From: Salvia splendens
Taxonomy: Eukaryota > Streptophyta > Magnoliopsida > Lamiales > Lamiaceae
DNA length: 64,000 nucleotides
NCBI RefSeq assembly: GCF_004379255.2
Contig: NC_056052.1
Span: 16,400,589-16,464,588 of the forward strand
Reading direction: 5' to 3'
The position numbers were made by a program, and so were the translations under genes. Shown here one piece after another: positions 10,642 through 21,936 of this stretch (positions are counted from its first letter, which is position 1; each line of letters starts with the position of its first letter). The notes below the pieces were generated by a model. The model saw only the letters and a list, made by a program, of their open reading frames with translations, was not told where the DNA came from and searched no databases.

Positions 10642-11440
10642 CTATGCGGCACGGATACGGATACGCGTATCAGTATCCGAAGGATACGGATACGCGGATA
10701 CGGCTCTTTCCCAAACAACCCGATACGCGGATACGTTTTAACTATTTTTTTAATAAATAATAATAGTGCATAATAAATTACAAAATAGATATTCTAATGT
10801 TATTATACAAATAAAAATAATAAAATTACAAAATATTAAAAGCTAAAGTCAATTTCTTTTATGGTCGATTACACCACATCGATTTTTTGGTTATACTTAT
10901 CCATATTACCAATAATATTGATCAAAATATTTATTTCTAGTTACAAAATTAGACAAAGTTAATGGAGTAATAAATTGGCCCAAAAAATGAGCCCCAAATA
11001 TACTCCTTTTCCATCGTGACTACTTCTTGCCCAATTCATTCTCCCATTTCCAATTTTCTTCAATCCCTAGTTGAGGCAATAGCGGCGCCTCCCCTTTCTT
11101 CTTCTTCTTCTTCTTCATATCCGATTAACTGTCGATTTTGTTCCCAAATCGGATTGAAGTTCGTAAATTGAAAGTTGCGAAGTTCTTCGACAGAGATGGA
11201 CGTTGATTTCGAAGAGGAGAACCTCAGATCTTTGCAGATAGAGGAGGATGAAGGCCCAATACGGCCCAGCTCGCGGATACGCCGAAGGATACGTATCGAA
11301 TCTGAGGTTTCCCGGCCCAATACGGCCCAGCTCGCGGATACGCCCAGGATACGTATCGACGGTGTATCCGTCGCGTATCGGTATCGGATACGTATCCGAT
11401 ACGCGATACGGCAACAGGGTGGCGTATCGGTGTTATATAG
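10642..11440. mobile_element. hAT-like element carrying a gene fragment, inserted in the NAC leader
   Basis: The 8-bp sequence agcctact stands at 10634-10641 and again at 11441-11448, the duplication length typical of hAT. The ends are weak inverted repeats (CTATGCGGCACGGATAC and CTATATAACACCGATAC, 12 of 17 positions alike). Both subterminal regions are packed with short GGATACG/CGTATCC units, usual for transposase-binding ends in hAT elements. Near the right end a unit beginning ggcccaatacggcccagctc occurs twice, at 11253 and 11315. The middle (about 11000-11250) has a composition unlike a MITE. No transposase is present, so the element was non-autonomous. Confidence 0.8.
11000..11252 (+). 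pseudogene. Probable captured 5' end of an unidentified host gene
   Basis: Inside the hAT-like element lies a pyrimidine-rich leader with a CTT repeat (about 11095-11117), an ATG in good context at 11195 (gacagagATGG) and about 20 acidic codons (MDVDFEEENLRSLQIEEDEG). The reading then falls into the repeat array of the element. This looks like a 5' UTR and the first codons of a cellular gene picked up by the transposon. I do not recognise the parent gene. The alternative is chance coding potential in a long leader. Confidence 0.5.
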
Positions 11441-11590
11441 AGCCTACTACAAACCTCACGGTATTTCAATTTTCATTACTACTAAATTTTTTTGTCTTTC
11501 CTTTTACTGTGTGTGTTTCTACTGCAAAACTCCTCATCTCATCAATATTGGGAGAAATACTAAAATTTAATCACTAAGTGTTGGAGTCGG

Positions 11591-12729
11591 ATGGAGAGCA
11601 CCGATTCGTCGACCGGATCGCAGCAGCCGCAGCTGCCTCCGGGATTCCGGTTCCATCCGACCGACGAGGAGCTGGTGGTGTATTATCTGAAGAAGAAGAT
11701 CGCCTCCGTGCCCTTGCCGGCGGCCATCATCGCCGAAGTTGATCTCTACAAGTTTGATCCGTGGGAGCTCCCAGGTATAACTAAATTTCAGACACGTACA
11801 GTTTTGTAATTATCAGTCAAATAATTAATGATAATTATGTTATATAAAATCCAGCTAAGGCTTCGTTTGGAGATCAGGAATGGTACTTCTTCAGCCCGAG
11901 GGACAGGAAGTACCCGAACGGGACTAGGCCGAACAGGGCGGCCACGTCCGGGTACTGGAAGGCGACAGGGACGGACAAGCCAGTGATGACCGGCGGAGGG
12001 TCGCAGAAGGTCGGGGTGAAAAAAGCCCTTGTTTTCTACGGAGGAAAGCCGCCGAAGGGGATCAAGACGAACTGGATCATGCATGAGTACAGGCTCGTGG
12101 ATAACAAGCCTAGCTCCAAGCCTCCGGGTTGTGATTTCATCAACAAAAAGGGGTCACTAAGGGTATGTTGTAACTGCCTGTCTCCAACAGAATTCATATG
12201 TGTGTTCTGTTTGATGACGAATATATTATATTATATTATATTATCTTTTATTATAATTTGACAGCTGGACGACTGGGTCCTCTGTCGGATATACAAGAAG
12301 AACAACGCTGCGCTGCCGTTGGACCAGGAGCGCGACGACATACACGACGTGATGGGATCGATGAATCCTCAGACCATAACTATGCCTTCGGTGGGCCATC
12401 ATAAATTTATCGAAAGCGACCACAGTCTGTATGAAGGGATGATGAACGACGTAGCCATGAATCCCCATTTGGCCAACGCCAATGCTCTCCTTCCACCGCA
12501 CAGCCTCAAGAGGCCTATGAATCCCGGCCTCTATTGGAACGACGCCGCGGCTGCTGGAACCTCGCCCTCCACCAAGAGATTCTTGGCTGAGAGCTGCGAT
12601 GGAGCCAGAGCCGCTACCGACGACGCCACCATTCTAAGCCAGCTACAGCAGCAGCAACAACAACAGGCAATGCTCGGAGATGGGGTTTTCGGGCAGCAAC
12701 CATATCATCAGGTCAATTGGTACACATGA
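11591..12729 (+). CDS. NAC-domain transcription factor (NAM/NARS-type)
   Basis: Three exons, 11591-11774, 11855-12162 and 12265-12729, join in frame to give 318 residues. Both introns are GT-AG. The NAC domain fills residues 15 to about 177: [14 protein letters not shown], then [15 protein letters not shown], the DNA-contact block [37 protein letters not shown], and [10 protein letters not shown] at the start of exon 3. The two introns fall at the usual NAC positions. The C-terminal activation region is variable and includes seven glutamines at residues 292-298. From memory the domain is closest to Arabidopsis ANAC018/025/056 (NAM/NARS); the subgroup is less certain than the family. NAC proteins are nuclear DNA-binding regulators of development, senescence and stress. 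All key domain blocks are intact, so the protein looks functional. The hAT-like insertion ends 150 bp before the ATG. Confidence 0.95.
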
Positions 12730-13145
12730 TTATTATATACATAATATATGTGTATTTATGTATGTATGTATGTATATAAGTTGGTTAGAATTTGTAAGTT
12801 TGATTGAATCCATTTTTAAAAACTCTAAATTATGCAACAAGCTGAGGAAACAGATGATGATGATGCTTGCTTGTGTTGGAGGAGATCAAGATTTATTATA
12901 TTAGTGCTAGAATTTACTATTATGGGATCAGATTTTGATTGTAGATACAGGAAAATATACACAAATTAATACTGTATTTATATAGTAAGTTTTTGTGTAG
13001 AAGAGATTAGATGAGACAGTATGTTATTTGCTGTAATATATATTTATTTTGTTAATGATCATATATAAATCGTCATTTAGTAGGTGTAAAAACTAATTAT
13101 AGGAATCATGTACTCATCTTGTTGTGGAGAAGTTGAATAAATCAA
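12730..13145 (+). other. NAC gene 3' flank and probable 3' UTR
   Basis: AT-rich sequence follows the stop codon. It contains a short GTAT microsatellite (about 12755-12777) and an AATAAA-type signal in gttgaataaatc near 13133-13144. The exact polyadenylation site cannot be set from sequence alone. Confidence 0.45.
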
Positions 13146-15293
13146 TTTTAGTAATCATTTTGTCCTTAGAATACAATATTAGCAATTTTATCTCTTATAA
13201 ATTTTATACTTATATACTCCATATGTCTGTATCAGGTTATCTATGATTTCCTTTATTTTTATTATCAATATTGATTGATTTAATACCTTTTTACAAATTT
13301 CAGTTTTGTGACAAATCATGGTGGGATTGTTTTGCAGTGGTTGAATTATTTTACAATGGTTTTTAGTATTTTACAATGGTTGAATTATTTTTCTTATACC
13401 GACTTAGTATTATGGACTTTTGCAGTTTGCTGGTGATGGAATTACAAAAAAAGACCTAGCTAGCTATTGCCACTACTCTCAGAACATGGTTTCAAAATAT
13501 ATGAGTCCAAATTAATTGGCTAGCTAGCTACTATATCATTAATTAATGTTCCATTTCAGAGAAAATTGTTACCCCTCATGATTTAGAAAAGTCATCTTCT
13601 AAAAAACTCCTAGGTAGCATGTTTTAGCAAAATATATAAAACCACAAAATATTGAAGAATTCTACAAAAGAGAATATATATCCGTTTGCAGGGTAGATAA
13701 TCCTTCTATCTTGGAGTTATCTGACCTAAAGTTCCTACGCATGCTTGTTCACGATTAAAAGAGACGAATATGCGAGCTTTTGTGATGAATAATGGATTAA
13801 ATTCAATAACTCAAAACAAATATATTCCCCTTTTTTTGTTCTTGTACTTTGGCCAAGATCGCAAAGAAATATATTCCCACTATTTCCTTTATTGAAAATA
13901 GGGTTGATAGATTTTTCGAACATTTACATAGATGCATGGCCAACATGATATACATCCTTCTTTTTTATTTATATTTCAAAAGAGAAGACAAAATTAATTA
14001 AATATTTAATTTATTTACCTAATACTAGTTGAGATACATTTCCTCTTGGAAAGTAAGCAGTGCAGACAAGCTATTTTGAATTATTCGTTTGCCATCATTT
14101 TCTTTGTTTTATCAAAACAAGGTAAAACAACTTTTGATGCAGATAAAGCATTCATCAAAATTAGCAAAGAAAATTAACTCGCTAATACCGTATTAGCCAC
14201 ACCATTGTCTCAATATTGCTGTCCTAATCCCATCTTCACTTCCATCGCCATTAACTTGATAAATTAATTCAATTCGGAGAATTAAAATTAAATAAAAATC
14301 AACAGAAATCACGGTGTGGCTGTCGTTTTCATCCTAGTCTGAAAAGACCTGGCCAACGTATATTCTAATTCTACCACCGTAGCATATTAGGTTTTTTCAT
14401 ATTCACAACAATTAATAGAGTCAAAAAGATATTTAATTGGAGAACAGTAATACTAGATTAAAAATGTGAGATTCATACATAAAATGAAATTATTAAAAAA
14501 AGTAATCGGAAGGAATAAATAAATAAATAAATAGTAGTGAGGCAAAAGTAAGAAGGCAGTAATTAAAAAGGTTAAAAGGGAATTAAGAAAGGAAATAAAG
14601 AGGGTGGTGGAATTGGTACATCAGAAATGGGTGAAATTAATTAGGCTTTGTCCTTGATGATATAGGGACCATCTCACCTGTCATAACATTAAAAAGAATC
14701 TTTATCTGAAACCTCACAAATTAATTATGGTTAATCAGATTTCCATAAAAGGAAAGAGTACAAAACAACTTTAACACATAATTTGATCCCACAAGTGCTA
14801 GAAATGGAAAATAGATAATGGCGAGGATGGAGATGCACTAGATATTTTTAGTTCTTGTGAAAGGAGCTTTCACCATAAGCATAAGCATAAGCATAAACAT
14901 ACATATACGCTCACATGTTCATGCATCTACTCTCTTAGATGCCATATCTAACGTTAACATCCATATATCACATTTATATTTCTTCCACTATTCTCACATC
15001 ATATTCAATTCTTTTGACTATTCCGTTTGCTGATTTGTAAACATCTTAAAGGATATTAAAATTGGCCTTATGAATTTCATGCCTAAATGCAAGAATTGAT
15101 CTCTGACCATTTGGTTAAAGATGGATAAGGGCCACACCCTCGATCTCCAATCTTTGTCTCATCGGTTACACCCCAGCTATTCTTACAAAACTACCACAAC
15201 TTAAATAAGTTATAACATAAATTATTTTATTATTTGATCAACTCTGAATAATTAGTTTTTGGAATGACGACTAAGAAACAAGAGGTCTAGAAT
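13146..15293. other. AT-rich intergenic spacer, no gene seen
   Basis: No coding region with host-gene character was found. The only regular structure noticed is a short tandem ATAAGC tract near 14876-14897 (about four units). Confidence 0.65.
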
Positions 15294-15611
15294 TACATAT
15301 AGTGCAAACTGCCATAAAAGTTACAAACTTTTGCAATTTTTCGGTTTTCCCATAAATTACTAAAAAAGCATACAAAGTCATGAACTAATGTGGGAATTTT
15401 CTCCGACTGACTCTGATATTTTCCGGTAAAATTATGCAGATGTGGCTAGTCTGAATTCCTACATGGAAACGCCGAATAAAATTTTAGCCAGAAAGTACAC
15501 GTGCTTTGACCGATTCAAAGCAAACTGCTTAAAAGTCGTGAACTTTTCGAAAATTCTGATTTTTCCCATGAACTACAAAAAAAGGCATACAAAGCTAAAT
15601 TTCATAGTTGT

Positions 15612-15766
15612 CCAGGGCCTTTGTTCTAGCGGCAAGGAGCTTAGACATAATTGTATGAGGTGCCGAGTTCGAGCCCTCTTGACATCAGTTGTAATTTCCT
15701 TCTTTCTATAGTATAGGAGTTTATTTGTAATTTCCTCCTTCGTATAGGAGTTAATTTAAAAAAAAG
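15612..15766 (+). mobile_element. tRNA-derived SINE
   Basis: The 155-bp insert is flanked by a perfect 20-bp duplication, aagctaaatttcatagttgt, at 15592-15611 and 15767-15786. Its head has RNA polymerase III promoter boxes: an A-box-like TTCTAGCGGCAAGG near 15623 and a B box GAGTTCGAGCCC near 15667. A short repeated tail ends in an A-run. Long target duplications and an internal pol III promoter define SINEs, which depend on LINE enzymes to move. Confidence 0.9.
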
Positions 15767-15825
15767 AAGCTAAATTTCATAGTTGTGGTAGGCCTCTTGT
15801 GCCCTTGAAATTCTTATCGACTAAA

Positions 15826-17189
15826 TGATACGCTCGGATTTTGCACTATTTTAAGGCTATTATTTGGTCCGTTTTGAGTGTCAAAGTTACATTACATGTC
15901 CATTATTTGCATATTTTATCCATTTTAGTATTTTATTGTGTTTGGCGAAAAATGTGCAAAATATAGCTGAAAAAGAGCATAAAAACGTCAAATTCTGGAA
16001 GCTGGAGCTGAAGGAAACCCAGCGGCCAGCTGGACCCATGCCAGCAGTCGCTGGAACGAGTCCAGAGAGTGCTGGAGCTGTCCAGTGGCCCACTGGGCCT
16101 AGTCGCGCACAATAGCCTCTGTTAAAATTCATTTTTCCAGAGAGTCCGAAGTCCGATAATTTCATGCTATGTATCATTCTCTTCGTCTTTGAAAGAGCTT
16201 CGCGTTGGTACCTTGATCATCTCAATCGGAGTTTTGTGGAGAAAGTTATGGCTGTTCTACCAAAGTCGCGCAAAACTGTTAAGTGCAGAATTTTAGGCGG
16301 AAATTCAAGGAATGAAAGAAGATATTACCTTGTGAAGACAAATCTTTTCCTTAACCTATAGAGCACGAAATTCACCTTCTCCAAACCTTTTCAAGCCTAT
16401 AAATACCCAATAACCTCATTCATATTATTCACCAATCTTAGAGCCTTAATTTCATCCCCTACCTTACACATAAATTCCTCCATCTTCTACAAGGAGCATA
16501 GAATTCAAGGGAGATCAAGCAAGAGCAAGATTAATTCTTCCGGGTTTTATCTAGATTTTGTTAGATTGAACATGCATGTTTTATTTTGCTTATATTTATT
16601 TAGATTATATGTCTATGGATAGCTAAATTTATAGAATTCTAGGGGATGAAAGTAATTGACTCTATGTAGTTCTTTTTATTTGTTTAATGTTCAGAACTCG
16701 TTTTACTTTAATTATTCATTGGTATATATTTAACTACTTGGTTGTTACTTTGATTATTGTTTATCTCTTATCGGTGATGACTTTGAGTGGTTTATATTCT
16801 ATGTGTCAATACAATATTTGTGACATGAGTGTTGATACACGATAGGAATAGCTCCTAGTAGAGCTTGAGTCGGATGAACATAGAACTAAATAATTAAAAT
16901 TACTAATGAGTTGATGAAATCACTACCCTAGGATTCCCTTGTCTCGTTTACTTTCTCAAACTAAGTTTACTGCACTTTAATTTCATTACTTGCTTTCTTA
17001 ATTTATTTCTTTCTAGTTAATTACTCAACCTAAAAAATCATGTTTTTCAAAATAGTATTTGAGGCTGTGTATGTGGTAGATAATCTGGAAATTTATTCCC
17101 CGTGTTCGATATCCGGTACTAACCTTTAGCTATACTAGATCTAACCTGTAAACTTGCAGGTATTTTTAGTCCTAATAAAAAGTGCATCA
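15826..17189. repeat. Solo LTR, family 1
   Basis: The 1364-bp segment starts TGATACGCTCGG and ends AGTGCATCA, with a perfect 5-bp duplication ctaaa at 15821-15825 and 17190-17194. It holds no coding domains. A related 1377-bp copy is at 37674-39050. Length, ends and duplication fit a solo LTR left by recombination between the two LTRs of a retrotransposon, probably Ty3/gypsy. It lies inside the Mutator-like element and must postdate it. Confidence 0.88.
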
Positions 17190-17369
17190 CTAAAGAGGGT
17201 TGATTTCGTATCCCCACTGATCATACAAGTCATGGAACGCAATCTGCGCAGCTCATTTCGTCCAGAACAACTCAAAACATCCTTGGAGAAGTTTTAACAA
17301 ATTTAACTTTATCTACCACCAATTTCGTCCAGAAAACCTGCCAAACTTTCTCACACCCACAACAAACAA

Positions 17370-17935
17370 CAATGGTTGCCTCCACCAATGCCTTTGGCAA
17401 CACCATCGGATCTCCAAATCCACTGTCGTCATCTCGTTGTTTCTGACCAAGTCAAGACTCGAGAATCGACAATTTCACCACTGAATCAAACAAATTTAAA
17501 AAATCAGAGGACGGCAGATCCGCCGCTGGCATGCAGTGGAGGGGCATAAGACCTTGAATTTCTAGAGTTTCAGAACCTGCGCCCACTCTTCTAGAATCCA
17601 AACCCCATCCCCCAAATTCGACGACGACCTCGTCTTCAACAATTACCTCAAATTCTACCGCCTCACTCTACCCGATGTTGATCCTAAGCTGACACCTGCG
17701 CCTGATTTGTGGTGGGGAATAAAGAATGAGGTGAGGGGTGTCATCGTTCAAGAAATTATCGTCGTCCATTTGTCGTTCTTGTCTTCAACTATTCGCTCAA
17801 ATTACTTTGTTTGCTACATAAGCTCATTGGAAAATCAGAATTTTGGAAAAGTTCAGGACTTTGAAGGCAGTGTGCCCAAATTAGATTTAACAAGTCAGGA
17901 TCCACGTCAGCTTAAAAAGACACATCATCTCACTT
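17370..17935 (+). pseudogene. Gene-like fragment inside the Mutator-like element (candidate Pack-MULE capture)
   Basis: This stretch is richer in G+C than its surroundings. From about 17617 one frame reads without a stop through FDDDLVFNNYLKFYRLTLPD and onward for more than 60 codons, with host-like codon use. An ATG at about 17372 starts a short ORF that stops early. I do not recognise the protein. Mutator-like elements often capture exons, which is the favoured explanation. Confidence 0.45.
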
Positions 17936-18254
17936 CGTAGCCGGAATACCCGACATGGGAAAACAGCGCACGGTTGATAAGTTCATGACTTTATATGCTA
18001 CTTTCGTGGTTTATGAGAAAAATCGAATAATCGCAAAGTTTGTGACTTTAGGGCAGTTTGCCTATATATATGTATATGAAAAGGTACAGAGGAAGGTGAC
18101 AGTTTTAGTTAGAAAAACTTTTTGTATTACCCGACATGAAAAAACGACGCATAGTTGATAAGATCATGACTTTGTATGCTACTTTCATAGTTCATGAGAA
18201 GAACGAAAAATCGCATAAGTTTGTGGCTTTTAAGGCAATTTGCCTACATATATA

Positions 18255-18705
18255 TTCCCTCCGTCCCCCAATAATTGACGCCGTTTGACTTGACACGAGT
18301 TTTAAGAAATGTAGTAGTAAAAAGTGAGTGGAAAAAGTTAATGAATTTAAGTCCTACTTTTATATATCATTTTATAATAAAATGTGAGTGGATTGAGTTA
18401 GTGGAATGTTGGTTCAATTACCAAAATTAGTACTCCCTCCGACCCAACTAAGTTGAGTCATTTCCTTTTTTAACAAAAAATAAAAGATCTTATCACTCTT
18501 ACTTTATTCTATCACATACTTTCCGTTTTTTATATCTTTCATACTTTACTTCTCTCTCCTACTTTTTAACACAATTTCTTAATCTCCGTGCTCAAAAGTT
18601 GTGACTCAATTTAGTTGGAACGGATGGAGTAAAAAGTAAGGGTATCAGTTAATTGGGGGCAAACAGAAAAGGAAATTAGTGTCAATTAATAGGAGATGGA
18701 GGACG
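18255..18705. mobile_element. Stowaway-like MITE, outer member of a nested pair
   Basis: Ends ttccctccgtccccc and gagatggaggacg are inverted repeats flanked by TA. Its middle is interrupted by a second MITE (18433-18629). The arms match the outer element at 22553-24555 (shared text ttttaagaaat...gagtgg...gttaatgaa). Confidence 0.8.
18433..18629. mobile_element. Stowaway-like MITE, inner member
   Basis: Ends ctccctccgacccaacta and tagttggaacggatggag form a good inverted repeat, with TA on each side, inserted inside the older MITE. Confidence 0.85.
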
Positions 18706-19800
18706 TAAATAAGTATATGAAAGGGTACATAGGAAGGTGACAATTTTAGTTCAAAAAACTTTTTGGATTCTCACTATTTTGGCCTAATTGCAACCTTTAG
18801 GATTTGTTTCGGGTATATATATCAGCGACAGATCACAAACTGTCACAAAAGAGAGTTTGAAAGACGCTTAATTATGAGCATTTGATGTTGCATTTTTAAT
18901 TAAATTAATATGTACATTTAATTTAATATAAACAGTAAGTTCTAATATGTGATTATTAAATCCAACATACCCTCTACGTAATTATTACTATAATTATACA
19001 CTTCACCCACAGTATGTTCATTTTAAACGTATAATTTGCCAATTATATTTGTAAGTTTTGTTTTTGTGAATGTATTAGTATGAAAATACAGAAATTATAG
19101 CCAGCAACCCTAAATTTGACGTTTCCGGCGAAAGGGAAAAGAAAAGGTAACTGAGATTAGTAAATAAAAATTAATTGGTATGATTAGAAAGGCAAAAATT
19201 AAGAAACTGACCGACTTATAGAATTATTGCACGACTATAAAATTGTACCAGCCTTATGTTGTGGGACTAAAAATGTACATATTGTAATTATGTCCAAGTG
19301 AAACAAACAGATTATGGCTGATATTTGGTGTAAATAGGTGATTAACAGATTGGTGTTTGTTTACATGTGTCGTGATAATACGGGATAATATACAGTGGTC
19401 AAGGTTTACCACCGTAAAAATAAAAATATGATATGATATTCCCTTCCACTAATGATTTAACAAATAGATATATACATAGGTCCTACCTCCGATGCATACA
19501 TGAAAAAGCAAAATATGTATAGTTTAAATATTCCACATGTACATATATCCATACGCACATATATACACATTAAATGCACAAATATTTTTATGCATTTAAA
19601 TCTTGAATATCAATTAAAGTGGAGAATACACGTAAGATTCATCACCAATTTATATGATAGGATTACTTTTAATTATAATTGTTATTTTGCTTTTTTAATT
19701 TTATATACTATTAGTATATTTGACTTCTAGTTTTGTAAAAATAAAAAGGAAATGTTATTTTAAATTGAATATTTAGGTAACAAGAAAAAGTAAAAATATA
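18706..19800. other. AT-rich spacer, no gene seen
   Basis: No coding or structural feature could be supported. A run of short tacatata-like steps near 19535-19575 is low-complexity. Confidence 0.65.
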
Positions 19801-20084
19801 CTTCCTCCGTTCTATAAAAATATGTGCACATTCCATTTTCATCCGTCCCACAAAAATATGTGCATTCCATTTTGGAAATTTATATCAATTTAATAATGTA
19901 GGTTCCACTATTCACTAACAGTACTTTAACTACCATTCTCTTTCATCTATCTTACTTTACTAAACAATTCTCTTCTTTCTCTCTTACTTTACTAAACAAT
20001 TCCCTTCTTTCTCTCTTACTTTACCAATTTTATCTTAATTCACATGTCATATCCATTGCACCTATTTTTATGGGACGGAGGGAG
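19801..20084. mobile_element. Stowaway-like MITE
   Basis: The left end cttcctccgttctataaa pairs with tttatgggacggagggag at the right. Internal tracts of ttctctcttactttac occur twice, as in other copies here. Confidence 0.8.
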
Positions 20085-20425
20085 TGTGGAGTAATAATTA
20101 TTATCATTCATCTCATATTCAATTTTTAATTAAGTGTTTAAATTAGGAATGGGGTGTTTTAGTTTATATTTTATTTTCTTACCACTTTGCCTATACTTAA
20201 AAAATTCAGATTTTTTAGTTTTTATTAATATAGCCTGTACGTATATAGTATGCTCTCGTAACTTATTTTAAAATTGGCATCATGATCGATATACTATGAA
20301 ACTATATAACCATATGTAACGATCTATTATTAAAATAGTCTATAGTATATTCTCTGTAATCGGTACTAATCTCATTGTAATCCTACATTCCTAATATATA
20401 AGTAAATAAAAATTAAAACTTAAAA

Positions 20426-20895
20426 TAGTCCCAAAAAAATAAGGACATTTGGGATGACATGGAAATCAATGCATGATTGGTACAATATGAGAGATAGGGA
20501 GAAGGTAGTTAAAATAGTGATAGTGAATAATGAGACCCATATTATAAGTGTTTAATGATGGGTCTTAGTGGTATAAGTTGTAAATAAATTGATGTATATA
20601 GGTAATTGATTTGGTAGAACTTTTAATAAATGGAAATGAGATACTCTCTCTGTTCCATGTTATAATAAAATCGTATTCCTTTTTGAGACGTTCCATATAA
20701 TAGTCATTTCTATATTTGGTAAAAAGCAATACACTCTCTCTCTCATACTTTTTCATCTCTCTCGTAATATAGTATTAAATATTTATCTCTTAATCTCTGA
20801 GTCGAAAAGATATGTCTTTATTAATATGGAACGAATGGAGTATTTTTATGGAAATGCTAAAAAAGAAAGTGTTTTTATTTTTATGTGAAGAATGA
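20426..20895. mobile_element. Diverged MITE interrupted by a second MITE
   Basis: The arms resemble the outer MITE at 33356-36020: both share gggtc(t/a)tagtggtataag and aaaaagaaagtgt. The insertion at 20644-20840 splits it. Confidence 0.6.
20644..20840. mobile_element. Stowaway-like MITE, inner
   Basis: Ends ctctctctgttccatg and atatggaacgaatggag form an inverted repeat flanked by TA. Confidence 0.8.
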
Positions 20896-21399
20896 AGTAT
20901 TGATTTTATGATGCATTTGTTAGAAACAGCCCTATAAAGCTCTGTAGTTGGTTGTTGCATGATAGAATATGTGTTTTATATATTCGTTAATTTTGTTTTG
21001 ATATTAGGCTTTGCTTGCATTAGTTAAAAAAAACCCTATGCATTTAAGAATAAATATTTTAGGCTACAAGAATTGGAATGAAAATGATTTAAGTTTCCGT
21101 CTAGGTATAGGCCCACTAATAGCAATAAAGAACTCGACCCAAGATGTAACAGAAATTATATGGGTCGGTTTTGGAGGCGTGGGCCTATGACATGTTCGTT
21201 TTGTGCTTAATTTAGGTCTAGGCCCATTAATATTGGCTTATACTTGTACTACCAGTAATTACGTAACTTGTTGAATTAATTGAAAGTAAAATTATCTATA
21301 TATAATTTTGTTATCGAAAAATGAAATTTGAGAGTTGTTATTAAATGAGAATAGAGTGCTATATGGTAATATCTTTTAGAGAGTTTTCTGCTAGTGATA

Positions 21400-21720
21400 A
21401 AATGCAAACTCTAAATATCGTACAAACTCCAAACTATGATGTGAACCGTTAGAAAATATCAACAGATGACAAAATAACAACAACAAAAAATGTCAACCAA
21501 GTGTCAACACAACATCAACCGTTGACATTGTGTTGATATTTTTTGTTGTTGTTATTTTGTCATCTGTTGACATTTTCTAACGATTCAGATCATATGTTTA
21601 CAGTTTGTACAATATTTAGAGTTTGTATTTGATTGTATCACATTTTCTAACGATTCAAATCATAGATTTACGATTTGTACAGTATTTAGAGTTTGTATTT
21701 GATTATATCTCATTTTCTAA
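21400..21720. repeat. Long inverted-repeat hairpin with an extra arm copy
   Basis: The core 21449-21583 folds back on itself: an arm containing acagatgacaaaataacaa is followed, after a short loop, by its near-perfect complement ttgttattttgtcatctg. Pairing extends outward more loosely to about 21400 and 21640 (caaactctaaatat and atatttagagtttg). The right arm is then repeated once more in direct orientation (21641-21720). This is a MITE-like foldback. If transcribed it would make a long double-stranded RNA. Confidence 0.8.
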
Positions 21721-21936
21721 CTATATTAAGACCAAAATATAGTCACAATACCAAAAATAGATCCTGTTTGTTTGGCTGGTTCTGCTCTACCAAAATATAG
21801 TCACAAAAAAGAGCCTATTTATATAATCTAATTTTTTATTTATAATTTTAATGTTTTTTTTATTTTTTTAACTAAGAAAATTATTTGGATCCTGAAATAA
21901 GGCAAGGGATTTTTATTCTTCAATTTTTATTAAATA

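Larger units (their letters stand above)
15302..18244. mobile_element. Mutator-like element with repeated terminal inverted repeats
   Basis: The left end (from gtgcaaactgcc at 15302) is an inverted match to right-end sequence (to ggcaatttgcc at 18244) over roughly 90 bp, with the shared core cataaagtcatgaac. Each side carries the terminal motif twice: left at 15302-15390 and 15520-15600, right at 17955-18072 and 18135-18244. The flanks share tacatata (15294-15301 and 18245-18252), close to the 9-bp duplication expected for Mutator elements. No transposase is present. The interior contains a SINE, a solo LTR and a GC-richer gene-like segment. Confidence 0.72.
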
